From: an uncultured Christensenellaceae bacterium
GTDB lineage: Bacteria; Bacillota; Clostridia; Christensenellales; Pumilibacteraceae
Assembly: GCA_910588315.1 (NCBI GenBank)
Contig: CAJUQF010000009.1
Coordinates: forward strand, 1 to 40,255
Direction: 5' to 3'
Length of the DNA stretch: 40,255 nucleotides
Position numbers and translations under genes: made by a program. This document shows positions 1 to 7,798 of the stretch, in pieces. Within the stretch, counting starts at the first letter, position 1, and each line of letters opens with the position of its first letter. The notes under the pieces were generated by a model, which made no database searches, was not told the origin of the DNA, and saw nothing but the letters and a program-made list of their open reading frames with translations.

Positions 1-2167
1 ACAGGAAACAGTGCGCACCGCCGCCGTCCTCGAAATAATCGACTCTTATCTTGTGCTTGCTGCCGGCTTTATAATACTGCTCCGTAGTCAAAAGTTTGTC
101 GTAAACGGTCCAGCCGTCGATGACTTTTACATCGTCTATCCATACTCTCACGCCGTCGTCGGCATATACTGCGAGTTTGGAATCGACATCGCCTATCGTG
201 ATGTTGCCTTCCCAACGTATAGAGAAGTTATCCGAACCGATACCTTTCGGTCCGCCGGTACCCCATTCGAAATTGATGTTGTGATCGACCTGGCGGCGTC
301 TGACCGTGCCGAACGCTTTGCCGTCGTAATAAGTCGCGTTAAGCCCGCGCTTATCGTCCGATGTGGTCAGCCATTCGGTGGGAACGGGTTCATGGATCTC
401 GCCCTCGTCGATGGGCGCGACAAGAAGGTTCTTGCCGAGTAAATACTGGTCGTTGCGCGCCGCCTCGACGTATTCCGGATATTCTATATCCGTGCGACGC
501 ATGACGGGAAGTCCCGTGTCGTAGTTTTCACGCGAAAGCGCGTAGAACAGCGGAAGCAAGCGGTAGCGCATATCGACATACTCGTGCGCGACCTTCTCCG
601 CAGTGTCGCCGAACAGCCACGGCATGCGACCGTCCTGTCCGATGTTCCACACAGCCGTGCAGTGTACGCGGCAGATCGTGGAAAGCGCGCCGTATTGCAG
701 CCAGCGCACATACATATCGTCGGAAACCGCCGCCGTATGACCGCCGATGTCGCTCGACATATACGGGAGACCTACTTCCGCGCCGCCGTAAACGGACGCA
801 TAAATCTCTTGAGCAAGCGCCGTGGTGTCGGTCGCTATGTCGCCCGTCCACTGAATGGAATACTTATGCGCCGAAGTGTCGGATGCGTAAGTCCATCTGC
901 CGTGCAAGCAGCCGTCGACGTTGCCCATGATGAGCGCGCGCTCGGCGTACTCGTCAAGGTTTTTTACTTCTTCGTGAAGAAATTCGTCGGTAACGAATTG
1001 GAAAGCATACATGCCCGCCGCGAATACCGAGATGTCGGGATCGATGGAATTAAGCTGAACGCCCCAGTTGCGGTCGTACCACCAATAATCGAGTCCGAGC
1101 GACAATATCATGGTGAGGTTGTCGTTGCGATACTTGACTTCTTCGCCGTCGAGAAGGTTACCCGTTCCCTTTACGGGTTCCGGATGGTCGTTGAACATTA
1201 TGTTGATACCCTTCTCATGACATTCGTCGAGGAACTGCGCCATGTTGGGGAAAAGGTTGGTGTCGACCTGATAACCTACGCCGTCCATACCGTTATTGGC
1301 ATGCCAGTCTTTATCTATAACCAAAATGTCTATGCTGTAGCCTTTGTCGATATAATCGTTTATCTGCTGCATAGCAGTCTCGTCGCTGTAAGCAAACCAG
1401 CGCGAATCCCAATATCCGAGCATTTGAAGCGATATAAGTTCGCTCTTGCCCGTGTACGTCACGTAATCGTCGCAGAATTGTTTATAATCGCCCTGCGGCA
1501 GGAAAACATAGCAGTCAGACGCGTTATTGGAAAAATCCCAGCCCTGAAGCGGATCGGTATTGCCCGTTCTGTGAGAATATCCGTGTTCCGACGGAACGAT
1601 ACGCGGCGTATCGTTGAGCTGCCAGGCGCCGAGTTCGTCGGACGGGCTGGGCAAATACACGTTGCTCGTCGTGTCGCCGGTGTAACGCCAAAGTTCTTCG
1701 CCGCTCGCCGTTTCTATGCGCACACCGGAAAGGCTCGCCGCGCTTTTCGGCACGAAAACCTTATATTCCGACGTAGCGATGACTCTATAGTCGCCGCTGT
1801 CGGACTCCGTATGTTCGGGCGCTTTTACCGCCTCGCGGTTGGATATGTAGAATGTGTCGCGATCTTCGAAACCTTTTACGCCGCGATATTCGACGCGAAC
1901 GACCGTATCCGACAAAAGTCCGACACGCACGTTGCCCACCGTCACGTAACGGTTGGGATCGGGTTCCGTCGGATCGTCGGGTTCGTCCGGATTATCCGGT
2001 TTATCCGGATTGTCGGGCTTGTTCGGGTCGTCGGGCTCGGTCGGGGAAGTTCCGCCGTCGTTTGTATCACCGCACGCGCTGAGTACTGTCACTCCGAACG
2101 GCAACACCATAAGCGAAACCAGAATCAAAGATAAAAATCTCCTGAATTTTCCTTTACGTGTCGACAT
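1..2167 (-). CDS. GH31 family glycosidase lipoprotein with PA14 domain, 3' end cut by window edge
   Basis: Secreted, lipid-anchored alpha-glycosidase of family GH31, expected to hydrolyse alpha-linked oligosaccharides outside the membrane. The start at 2167 follows a good ribosome site (AGGAGAG, about 6 nt upstream). Residues 1-32 form a lipoprotein signal with the lipobox LSAC (Cys32), followed by a low-complexity Pro-Asp linker of about 27 residues. The GH31 barrel shows the nucleophile motif WWYDRNWG (Asp365) and the acid/base motif QWTGD (Asp443). From about residue 604 a PA14-like carbohydrate-binding domain starts (NATYYDG, later YADDGVRVWID) and runs off the left edge. It is divergent from the AraC-type gene at 2458, which is its likely regulator (inference). 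Exact substrate cannot be told; alpha-glucosidase or alpha-xylosidase are both possible. Family assignment is firm, substrate is not. Confidence 0.88.
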   Translation of the reverse strand, partial: MSTRKGKFRRFLSLILVSLMVLPFGVTVLSACGDTNDGGTSPTEPDDPNKPDNPDKPDNPDEPDDPTEPDPNRYVTVGNVRVGLLSDTVVRVEYRGVKGFEDRDTFYISNREAVKAPEHTESDSGDYRVIATSEYKVFVPKSAASLSGVRIETASGEELWRYTGDTTSNVYLPSPSDELGAWQLNDTPRIVPSEHGYSHRTGNTDPLQGWDFSNNASDCYVFLPQGDYKQFCDDYVTYTGKSELISLQMLGYWDSRWFAYSDETAMQQINDYIDKGYSIDILVIDKDWHANNGMDGVGYQVDTNLFPNMAQFLDECHEKGINIMFNDHPEPVKGTGNLLDGEEVKYRNDNLTMILSLGLDYWWYDRNWGVQLNSIDPDISVFAAGMYAFQFVTDEFLHEEVKNLDEYAERALIMGNVDGCLHGRWTYASDTSAHKYSIQWTGDIATDTTALAQEIYASVYGGAEVGLPYMSSDIGGHTAAVSDDMYVRWLQYGALSTICRVHCTAVWNIGQDGRMPWLFGDTAEKVAHEYVDMRYRLLPLFYALSRENYDTGLPVMRRTDIEYPEYVEAARNDQYLLGKNLLVAPIDEGEIHEPVPTEWLTTSDDKRGLNATYYDGKAFGTVRRRQVDHNINFEWGTGGPKGIGSDNFSIRWEGNITIGDVDSKLAVYADDGVRVWIDDVKVIDGWTVYDKLLTTEQYYKAGSKHKIRVDYFEDGGGAHCFL

Positions 2168-2457
2168 CGATTCTCTCCTATTTCGAAATTTTACTTGACA
2201 ATAGTCGTTATCATAATTATAATAACATTATGCACTTTTGGGAATGAGCATAGTTTAAGCAAATATGAGTATTAGTTAACAACACATCTTTACTCGACAT
2301 CGGCTGACGAAGTTCATTCCACAAAAGCGCACGGGACCGGCTCATTTCGGATAATCCCGGCAGATGCGATAATGCGGCATAAACTGCGGCAGAATGAAAT
2401 CGACAAACGCCCGACGCAGCAACGGTCGGGATCTCGGCGCATAGACAGGTATAAAAA
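2168..2457. promoter_or_regulatory. Divergent GH31/AraC intergenic region with near-palindrome
   Basis: This is the 290-bp gap between the leftward GH31 gene and the rightward AraC-type gene. At 2207-2226 lies a 20-nt near-palindrome (outer arms GTTAT and ATAAC, core ATAATTAT, 18 of 20 positions symmetric), about 40 bp upstream of the GH31 start. It overlaps A/T-rich -10-like sequence for the leftward gene. It is a plausible operator or simply promoter sequence; no second copy was found to support a regulator site. The rest of the gap shows no recognisable RNA or gene. Confidence 0.35.
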
Positions 2458-3672
2458 ATGCGGCACAACACTAAAGATCGGCTTGTCGATCCGTTCGACA
2501 ACATCAAATACGGAGACGTTTCCGACGAGGACATTACGCACTTTGTCGGAGGGTTCAATATGCCGATACGGGTGGAGTGTATAGGCATAACCCATCCCAA
2601 TCCCGATTATTATATCGAGCGCAAGCACAGCGATTATTTTATATTCGAGTATGTGCTTAGCGGCGTCGGGCATATCGTTTGCGACGGCAAGGAGTATACG
2701 GTAGGCGCCGGCGACATGTACATTCTGCCCTACGGCTCGACGCACAAATATTATGCGGATAAATCCGATCCGTTCGAAAAGATATGGATCAATATTCGCA
2801 GCAGCATAATAAAAGAGATAATGCGCGCGTATGCGCTTGACGGCAAGATCGTATTTCGGAATTCCGATTGCAAATCGTTGTTTTACGAGCTTTTTCGCAT
2901 TGCCGAAAACACGACGTTCAACGACGAAGTTTGCTATACCGCCGCAGAGATAATCTTCCGCATAATCAACAAACTCGCGCAGACCGAAAACAGCGGAGCG
3001 CGCGCGTCCGCCATAGCCAAGTCCACAAAAATCATGCTCGACGACAATCTTTACGGCAACATAACGGTGGACAAGATAGCCGAAACGCTCGTCGTATCCA
3101 AAGTCCACGTGATAAGCGAGTTCAAAAAGTATTACAAGACCACGCCGTACTCCTACTACATGGGACGAAAAATGGACATCGCAAAAGATATGCTCGCGAC
3201 TTCGTCCATGCGCGTAAGCGAGATCGCAGAAGCGCTCGGGTTTTGTGAACAAAATTATTTCTCGTCGCTGTTCAAAAAGAAAGTCGGGTTATCTCCCGAC
3301 GCCTATCGAAAGAAGATGTATACCCCCCCCCCCCATTTGAATAATGCGATCCGTGTAACGACAAAACGCCTGCCGATGCGACAGGCGTTTTCCTTTTGGG
3401 TTATGCACATTACGGTGCGGCGTGCGATCACGCCGTACATACTCCCGTCATTTCGACATGTGGGCAAAACGTACGGATATCCGGCATTGTGTATATTGCG
3501 TAATCGCAGGGTATACTTAACCGCCGTATCTTTCGTTAAACAATTTTGTTGCATAATTCGTAGGGAACGACGCCCCGGCATACCGCTTATTATCGTAAAG
3601 CATTTATGTTGTGTAATTCGTAGGGCGGTTAGACCCTTGCCTGCCACCACTTTGATTATTGCTTTACCATAA
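2458..3672 (+). CDS. AraC family transcriptional regulator, 3' end probably frameshifted at a poly-C tract
   Basis: One-component sugar-type regulator. Roughly residues 40-110 form a cupin sensor domain (FEYVLSGVGHIVCDGKEY, then GDMYILPYGSTHKY). Residues about 185-288 form the two helix-turn-helix AraC DNA-binding domain (ITVDKIAETLVVSKVHV and VSEIAEALGF...NYFSSLFKKKVGLSPDAYRKK), which is where such proteins normally end. The open frame then passes through 12 consecutive C bases (3323-3334), reads through an intrinsic terminator at 3363 and on into repeat DNA, giving about 115 extra residues unlike any domain. Removing one C gives a TGA at 3338-3340; adding one gives a TAA at 3342-3344. The true protein is therefore likely about 293 residues. 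It probably controls the divergent GH31 gene. Start at 2458 has a modest AGG 8 nt upstream. Confidence 0.85.
   Translation: MRHNTKDRLVDPFDNIKYGDVSDEDITHFVGGFNMPIRVECIGITHPNPDYYIERKHSDYFIFEYVLSGVGHIVCDGKEYTVGAGDMYILPYGSTHKYYADKSDPFEKIWINIRSSIIKEIMRAYALDGKIVFRNSDCKSLFYELFRIAENTTFNDEVCYTAAEIIFRIINKLAQTENSGARASAIAKSTKIMLDDNLYGNITVDKIAETLVVSKVHVISEFKKYYKTTPYSYYMGRKMDIAKDMLATSSMRVSEIAEALGFCEQNYFSSLFKKKVGLSPDAYRKKMYTPPPHLNNAIRVTTKRLPMRQAFSFWVMHITVRRAITPYILPSFRHVGKTYGYPALCILRNRRVYLTAVSFVKQFCCIIRRERRPGIPLIIVKHLCCVIRRAVRPLPATTLIIALP
3323..3334 (+). repeat. 12-base poly-C homopolymer at the end of the AraC gene
   Basis: Twelve C bases follow the last conserved codon region of the AraC domain. Both one-base length changes restore a stop codon within 10 nt, before the terminator. 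Either a sequencing/assembly length error or a slippage-prone tract explains this. Confidence 0.9.
3363..3397 (+). terminator. Intrinsic terminator of the AraC gene
   Basis: A perfect 10-bp stem (AAAACGCCTG at 3363-3372 pairing with 3382-3391) with a 9-nt loop is followed by a T-rich stretch (TTTTCCTTTT). It lies just beyond the expected end of the AraC domain, which supports a gene end near 3340 rather than 3672. Confidence 0.8.
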
Positions 3673-4150
3673 CGGGACGCAAGGGTCTGCGTCCCCTACA
3701 AAGGTCGATTCGATTGATATTTACCATTGGAACATCTTTACGGTTATATTACGTTTTCCTTTACATACCGTAACGAAATTTAATTGTGCAATTCGTAGGG
3801 AACGACGCCTCGGCGTTCCGTTTTGTCATCGTAAAGCAATTACATTGCGTAATTCGTAGGGCAGGCAGACTCTTGCCTGCCACATCTCGATTTATTGCTT
3901 TACCATAACGGGACGCAAGGGTCTGCGTCCCCTACGAAGATCGATTCGATTGATATTTACCATTGGAACATCGTTATGGTTTATGATATATATTTCTTAA
4001 TTCCTTTATCTATCGTAAAACATTTATATTGTGTAATTCGTAGGGAACGACGCCTCGGCGTTCCGTTTTGTCATCGTAAAGCATTTATATTGTGTAATTC
4101 GTAGGGCGGTCAGACCCTTGCCTGCCGTTTCTCGAATTTATTGCTTTACC
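3541..4150. repeat. Repeat island 1: about 240-bp tandem units of family A palindromic elements
   Basis: Non-coding stretch between the AraC and SGNH genes. The unit is a left arm beginning ATTCGTAGGG, a spacer with TTATTGCTTTACC, and a right arm ending in CCCTACAAA or CCCTACGAA. Left arms with the sequence GGGAACGACGCC recur at about 3559, 3794 and 4039 (periods 235 and 245 bp), each followed about 55 bp later by a second left arm containing the CAGACCC or CAGACTC loop. Complete right arms (8-bp stem GGGACGCA/TGCGTCCC) lie at about 3674 and 3909; the last unit lacks one and abuts the end of the SGNH gene at 4169. No gene is visible here. Confidence 0.85.
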
Positions 4151-4168
4151 GCATGCGATAAATCGATA

Positions 4169-5665
4169 CTATTTAAGCGCGTCGACCAAAGCGTTTATCA
4201 TGTTGGGCGTGAATTTGTTCGCATATTCGTGAGCGGACGGATGGATATCGTCGCTCATCCAGCTGTCGGTATTGACAGATCGGAGATTAAACAGATCGAC
4301 GACTATGATATCCCACTTTGCTTGGATCATTTTGAGCGTGGCGTTTACGAACGCGCCGTACTTTGTGCGATTGCCCCAACTGTTTCTTATCGCACATGTG
4401 TATATGACGACCTTGGTATCGGGCGACTTGCGCTTGGTCTCCGATATGATGTGTTCGATCGCGCCGCAGATCGTGCTTGTATCGAAACCGCTCGTGACGT
4501 TTGAACCGGTCACCGTGCCTGTCGGTTTATTCTGCGAAAAATCGTTGGTGGAAAGCTGCAACATCAAAAATGCCGGATTGTCGCCGAAATTGAATTTTTC
4601 GAATCGCGACACGTAAGAATCGTTGGCGGGCGTCACGTTGCCGACGAGCGTCGTTCCGCTTACCGTCTCTTTTACGTATTTGCTCCCCGTAAGCTCGGAG
4701 ATCTGCTCGGCAAACGATTTTCCGCCGCTGGTATAGCCGTAAGATATCGACGAACCCAAATGGTATATCGTCTTGCCGTAAAGCGGATGTTTCGACATCG
4801 TTTCGTAGTCGGAAATCGCCGAAGTCTTGACGTCGAGATAGTCTATCTTGCACGAAACTTTATGCGAGTCGGCGCCGATACTCGTCCATTCGAAATAGTC
4901 CTGCCCGTTCACGGCACGGATCTTGGCGTTGAGATCCGCGCTTGCGACCTTGGCGTCGGTTATATTTACCGTGCCGCTCTGATTGTAATTCAATTTCGTG
5001 AACTTATCGAAAGAGCCGCCGTCCACGGACAGCGTATAAGTACCGTCCTTATAACGAACGGTGTACTCGTGAGACGATTTTATCGTCGCGCCCGGAACGT
5101 CCCAGCAATAATTGAAGTAAAAACCGCCCTCGTTGACGCCGAGATACGCGATATTGTTGTCCGCATACACGCCGAAGTATACCCTGCCTGTCACCGTCTT
5201 GTCGAGCGACGCCAAAAGTTCCGCGGACGCGCCGCCGTTTGCAAGCACGCCGCCGATGTTTATCTCCCACTCGGCATCCTCTGCGGTCGGCATGATTATG
5301 TTTTGATCGAGCTTGACCACGGCATTTTCAAACGACATCGTCGAGCCGTTCGACGAAGCGGTGCCGGCAGTCAGCGTGCCGCCGAAATTTCTGCCGTACG
5401 ACACGACGCTGTACTCGTAACTGCTTTTACTTCCGCCGGCAAGTTCTGCGAGCCACTGCTCCTCGCTGCCTTTGTACTCGGGATGCGCTTTTATGTAAAG
5501 TTCGTAAGCCGACAGTCCGTCCTTGCCGGGCGCGCCGTCCGCGCCGTCGATACCGTTAACGCCGTTTATGCCGTCCTTGCCCGGTTCCCCGCCGCACGCA
5601 AGAACGGTCGCACCGACCGTGACCGCCATAACGGCAGATAACAATAATGCAAGCGCTTTTCTCAT
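4169..5665 (-). CDS. SGNH/GDSL-type hydrolase lipoprotein with collagen-like N-terminus
   Basis: Predicted lipid-anchored esterase (498 residues), plausibly removing acyl groups from carbohydrates outside the cell. The start at 5665 was chosen because it gives a lipoprotein signal (MRKALALLLSA..., lipobox Cys24) after the ribosome site AAGGAGA; a longer in-frame extension upstream lacks these. Residues 27-50 are a short collagen-like Gly-X-Y run, followed by the small motif ...EEQWLAELAGG often found beside such runs in Firmicutes proteins. Residues about 80-280 look like a LamG/concanavalin-like beta sandwich. The C-terminal SGNH domain shows block I as GSSISYG (Ser306 as nucleophile; GSS rather than GDS), the ND of block III (Asn374) and a DxxH block V (Asp472, His475). 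The catalytic set is complete. It stands alone as a transcription unit. Substrate unknown. Confidence 0.8.
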   Translation of the reverse strand: MRKALALLLSAVMAVTVGATVLACGGEPGKDGINGVNGIDGADGAPGKDGLSAYELYIKAHPEYKGSEEQWLAELAGGSKSSYEYSVVSYGRNFGGTLTAGTASSNGSTMSFENAVVKLDQNIIMPTAEDAEWEINIGGVLANGGASAELLASLDKTVTGRVYFGVYADNNIAYLGVNEGGFYFNYCWDVPGATIKSSHEYTVRYKDGTYTLSVDGGSFDKFTKLNYNQSGTVNITDAKVASADLNAKIRAVNGQDYFEWTSIGADSHKVSCKIDYLDVKTSAISDYETMSKHPLYGKTIYHLGSSISYGYTSGGKSFAEQISELTGSKYVKETVSGTTLVGNVTPANDSYVSRFEKFNFGDNPAFLMLQLSTNDFSQNKPTGTVTGSNVTSGFDTSTICGAIEHIISETKRKSPDTKVVIYTCAIRNSWGNRTKYGAFVNATLKMIQAKWDIIVVDLFNLRSVNTDSWMSDDIHPSAHEYANKFTPNMINALVDALK

Positions 5666-5758
5666 AATTTTCTCCTTGTATATCAAATTGCAGCGCGAAT
5701 GGGATTTACTTTTTTCGCCCACTTCACCTATACGTTTTGATTTTATCACAAACAAACG

Positions 5759-5772
5759 CTCATTTAAATGAG
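5759..5772. promoter_or_regulatory. 14-bp perfect palindrome upstream of the SGNH gene
   Basis: The sequence CTCATTTAAATGAG is a perfect 14-bp palindrome 94 bp upstream of the SGNH start codon. It could be a binding site for a dimeric regulator. It is short and A/T-rich in the centre, so chance is possible. Confidence 0.3.
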
Positions 5773-5818
5773 TATTATTAAAGCGTTTATATATATTAGT
5801 AAAAACCGCAAGGCCTTT

Positions 5819-5838
5819 GCGATCGCGCTCGCGATCGC
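5819..5838. repeat. GCGATCGC-rich hairpin
   Basis: A perfect 9-bp inverted repeat with a 2-nt loop, containing the octamer GCGATCGC twice (5819-5826 and 5831-5838). It lies between the end of the ABC exporter operon and the SGNH gene. The octamer equals the HIP1 sequence known from cyanobacteria, but two copies here do not show a genome-wide repeat. Confidence 0.5.
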
Positions 5839-5854
5839 GATCGTGACGTTCCGA

Positions 5855-5892
5855 ACGATAAAATAGATCGCGACATACAAACAGTCGCGATC
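5855..5892 (-). terminator. Probable terminator of the ABC exporter operon
   Basis: A perfect 9-bp stem (GATCGCGAC at 5866-5874 with GTCGCGATC at 5884-5892, 9-nt loop) is followed on the minus strand by TATTTTAT. It is 74 bp past the stop of the downstream ABC gene at 5966. The T run is imperfect. Confidence 0.5.
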
Positions 5893-5965
5893 CCGTTATT
5901 TAATACAGTATAAAGCGTGACAGAACATCGAATTCGCCGCCGCAAATCCGCTCTTTTAATAAGCT

Positions 5966-7798
5966 TTACGCGCACGGCGCCGCCACACTCCCCGACAGAC
6001 CGCGCATATACAGTTTATAATACTCGCCGCGTTTTTGCATAAGCTCGGCGTGACTGCCGCGTTCGACTATCTTGCCGCCGGAAACGACCAGAATTATATC
6101 CGCCGACCGTATGGTGGACAGTCTGTGCGCTATTACAAAACTCGTTCTGCCACGCATCAACTTTTCTATTGCGTTCTGAATAAGTTTCTCCGTCAGCGTA
6201 TCTATGGACGACGTTGCTTCGTCCAAAACGAAAATCGCGGGATCGACGAGTATGGCGCGCGCAAACGAGAGCAGTTGTTTTTCGCCGACCGACAGCGTAT
6301 TGCCGCCTTCGCCTACCGGCGTATCGTAACCTTTTTCAAGTCTTGCTATTATATGCTCAGCGCCCACGCTTTTTATCGCCTCGTCGAGCTGCTCGTCCGT
6401 CGCGTTCTCTTTGCCGTAAGTAAGATTTTCGCGCACAGTGCCGGAAAACAAGTGCGGCGACTGCAACACGTACCCGATATTGTCGTGCAGCCACGATACC
6501 GAGCGTTCGCGGCAGTCTCTGCCGTCTATAAGCACTCTGCCTTCGGTCGGCTCGAAAAATCTGCATACGAGATTGACTATCGTCGATTTGCCTGCACCGG
6601 TCTCGCCCACTATCGCAACGGTAGTACCCTGCGGTACGTCGAGATCGAAATGCTCGAGAACGTATTCGTTGCCGTCCGGATATTTGAACGTAACGTCGTC
6701 GAACTTGATATCGCCTTTGAGTTTTTCCCAATTTTCGCGCTTGAAATTAAAGCAGTCGCCGTACTTTTCTATAACTTCGGGCGTGTCCTTAACGTCGCTT
6801 TCGCTTTCCATGAGCGACGAGAACCGTTCGAGATTGACGCGCACCGACACGAGATCGGACAATGCTTCCACAAACCACAGTACCGGATCCATAAGACCTT
6901 GGGCGTACGTCATAAACACGGACAGCACGCCTATTTCGATGACGCCGTCGACTGTTATGATACCGCCGTACCACAAGACGAGCGCGAGCGCGACGCTCGA
7001 CGCGAAAGTAATGAGCGACATGAGCAATGCTCTGTGATGCCCTATGCGTTGCGACGTGCGTTTCATGCCGTCGGTTTTTTCGTAAAAATCTTTGTCGAGC
7101 AATTTCTCTGCGGCAAGCGTCTTTGTCGTCGCCGCGCCTGTTATGCCCTCGTTAAACGCCCCCGTGATCTCCGAGTTGATCTCGCGCGCCTTGCGATTGA
7201 GTTTGGTAAGCCTGCGCGAAAAGTACACCGATATCGATGCGACGACCGGCACTATCGCAAGCACTATTACCGCAAGCACCGGATCGAGCACGAACATTAC
7301 TACCGACGCACCTATGACGTAAATGATATTCCATATGCTTTGATGCACGTCCCAGGATATTATCGCCGCGACGCTCGACGTATCGCTCATGACCCGCGCG
7401 TGCAGTCTGCCCACGCTGTTGCGGTTGTAATACGAAACCGACAGAGTTTGCAAATGATTGAACGCGTCCCTGCGCATATCGCGGAGAATGAACATCTCCA
7501 GCTTGCAACAGGAGTACGCGGATATGTAGTCGGATATCAAGCCCGCCGCGATCACGGCAAGATACGCGAGCGCAAAAAACAACAGCCCGTCCGTGCTTTT
7601 TTCCGCAATGAAATTATCTATCGCGTACTGTTGAAAGAGCGGCACGACCGTATTCAATAAGCTCGCGAACACACTGCCGATTACGAGCATAAGAAATATT
7701 TTTCTATGTGTAGACAGATACGGGCGCAGTTTACCCAACCCGAAAAATCTCAAGTGTATTTCGTCGGCGGTCGCAACTTTATTATCGACGTGTTTCAT
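5966..7798 (-). CDS. ABC exporter subunit (permease-ATPase fusion), partner with intact ATPase catalytic residue
   Basis: Half of a heterodimeric type IV ABC exporter (610 residues), likely exporting a drug, lipid or peptide across the membrane. Six transmembrane helices fill about residues 30-310; the nucleotide-binding domain follows, with Walker A GETGAGKST (398-406), signature LSVGE (502-506, not the usual LSGGQ) and Walker B FVLDEATS with catalytic Glu527. The start at 7798 was chosen because a strong ribosome site (GAGGAGG) precedes it inside the upstream gene; longer in-frame starts give a basic, non-conserved leader. It overlaps the end of the partner gene by 17 bp, so the two are translationally coupled. 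The altered signature pairs with the degenerate Walker B of its partner, as in BmrCD or TM287/288 type transporters. Substrate not determined. Confidence 0.9.
   Translation of the reverse strand: MKHVDNKVATADEIHLRFFGLGKLRPYLSTHRKIFLMLVIGSVFASLLNTVVPLFQQYAIDNFIAEKSTDGLLFFALAYLAVIAAGLISDYISAYSCCKLEMFILRDMRRDAFNHLQTLSVSYYNRNSVGRLHARVMSDTSSVAAIISWDVHQSIWNIIYVIGASVVMFVLDPVLAVIVLAIVPVVASISVYFSRRLTKLNRKAREINSEITGAFNEGITGAATTKTLAAEKLLDKDFYEKTDGMKRTSQRIGHHRALLMSLITFASSVALALVLWYGGIITVDGVIEIGVLSVFMTYAQGLMDPVLWFVEALSDLVSVRVNLERFSSLMESESDVKDTPEVIEKYGDCFNFKRENWEKLKGDIKFDDVTFKYPDGNEYVLEHFDLDVPQGTTVAIVGETGAGKSTIVNLVCRFFEPTEGRVLIDGRDCRERSVSWLHDNIGYVLQSPHLFSGTVRENLTYGKENATDEQLDEAIKSVGAEHIIARLEKGYDTPVGEGGNTLSVGEKQLLSFARAILVDPAIFVLDEATSSIDTLTEKLIQNAIEKLMRGRTSFVIAHRLSTIRSADIILVVSGGKIVERGSHAELMQKRGEYYKLYMRGLSGSVAAPCA

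Noticed and set aside
584..2134. A 516-codon open frame on the plus strand opposite the GH31 gene
   Set aside because: It is antisense to a clear GH31 protein with signal and catalytic motifs; its translation is basic and has no recognisable domain. It arises from codon bias of the true gene.
3341..3672. C-terminal extension of the AraC protein as a real domain
   Set aside because: The codons run through an intrinsic terminator and family A repeats; the translation is unlike any domain and repeats with the DNA repeat.
3659..4104. Two similar short frames (about 66-69 codons) in repeat island 1
   Set aside because: They are translations of the 240-bp tandem repeat, with no ribosome site, and similarity follows the DNA repeat rather than protein conservation.
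3541..4150. CRISPR-like array from regularly repeated arms
   Set aside because: Arms are internally palindromic, the sequences between them are themselves repeated rather than unique spacers, the period is about 240 bp and no cas gene is present.
4760..5641. A 293-codon plus-strand frame opposite the SGNH lipoprotein
   Set aside because: Shadow frame; the minus strand carries the ribosome site, lipobox and catalytic blocks.
6035..7660. A 541-codon open frame on the plus strand opposite the ABC exporter gene
   Set aside because: Antisense shadow of a gene with complete Walker and signature motifs; Arg/His/Tyr-rich translation without domains.
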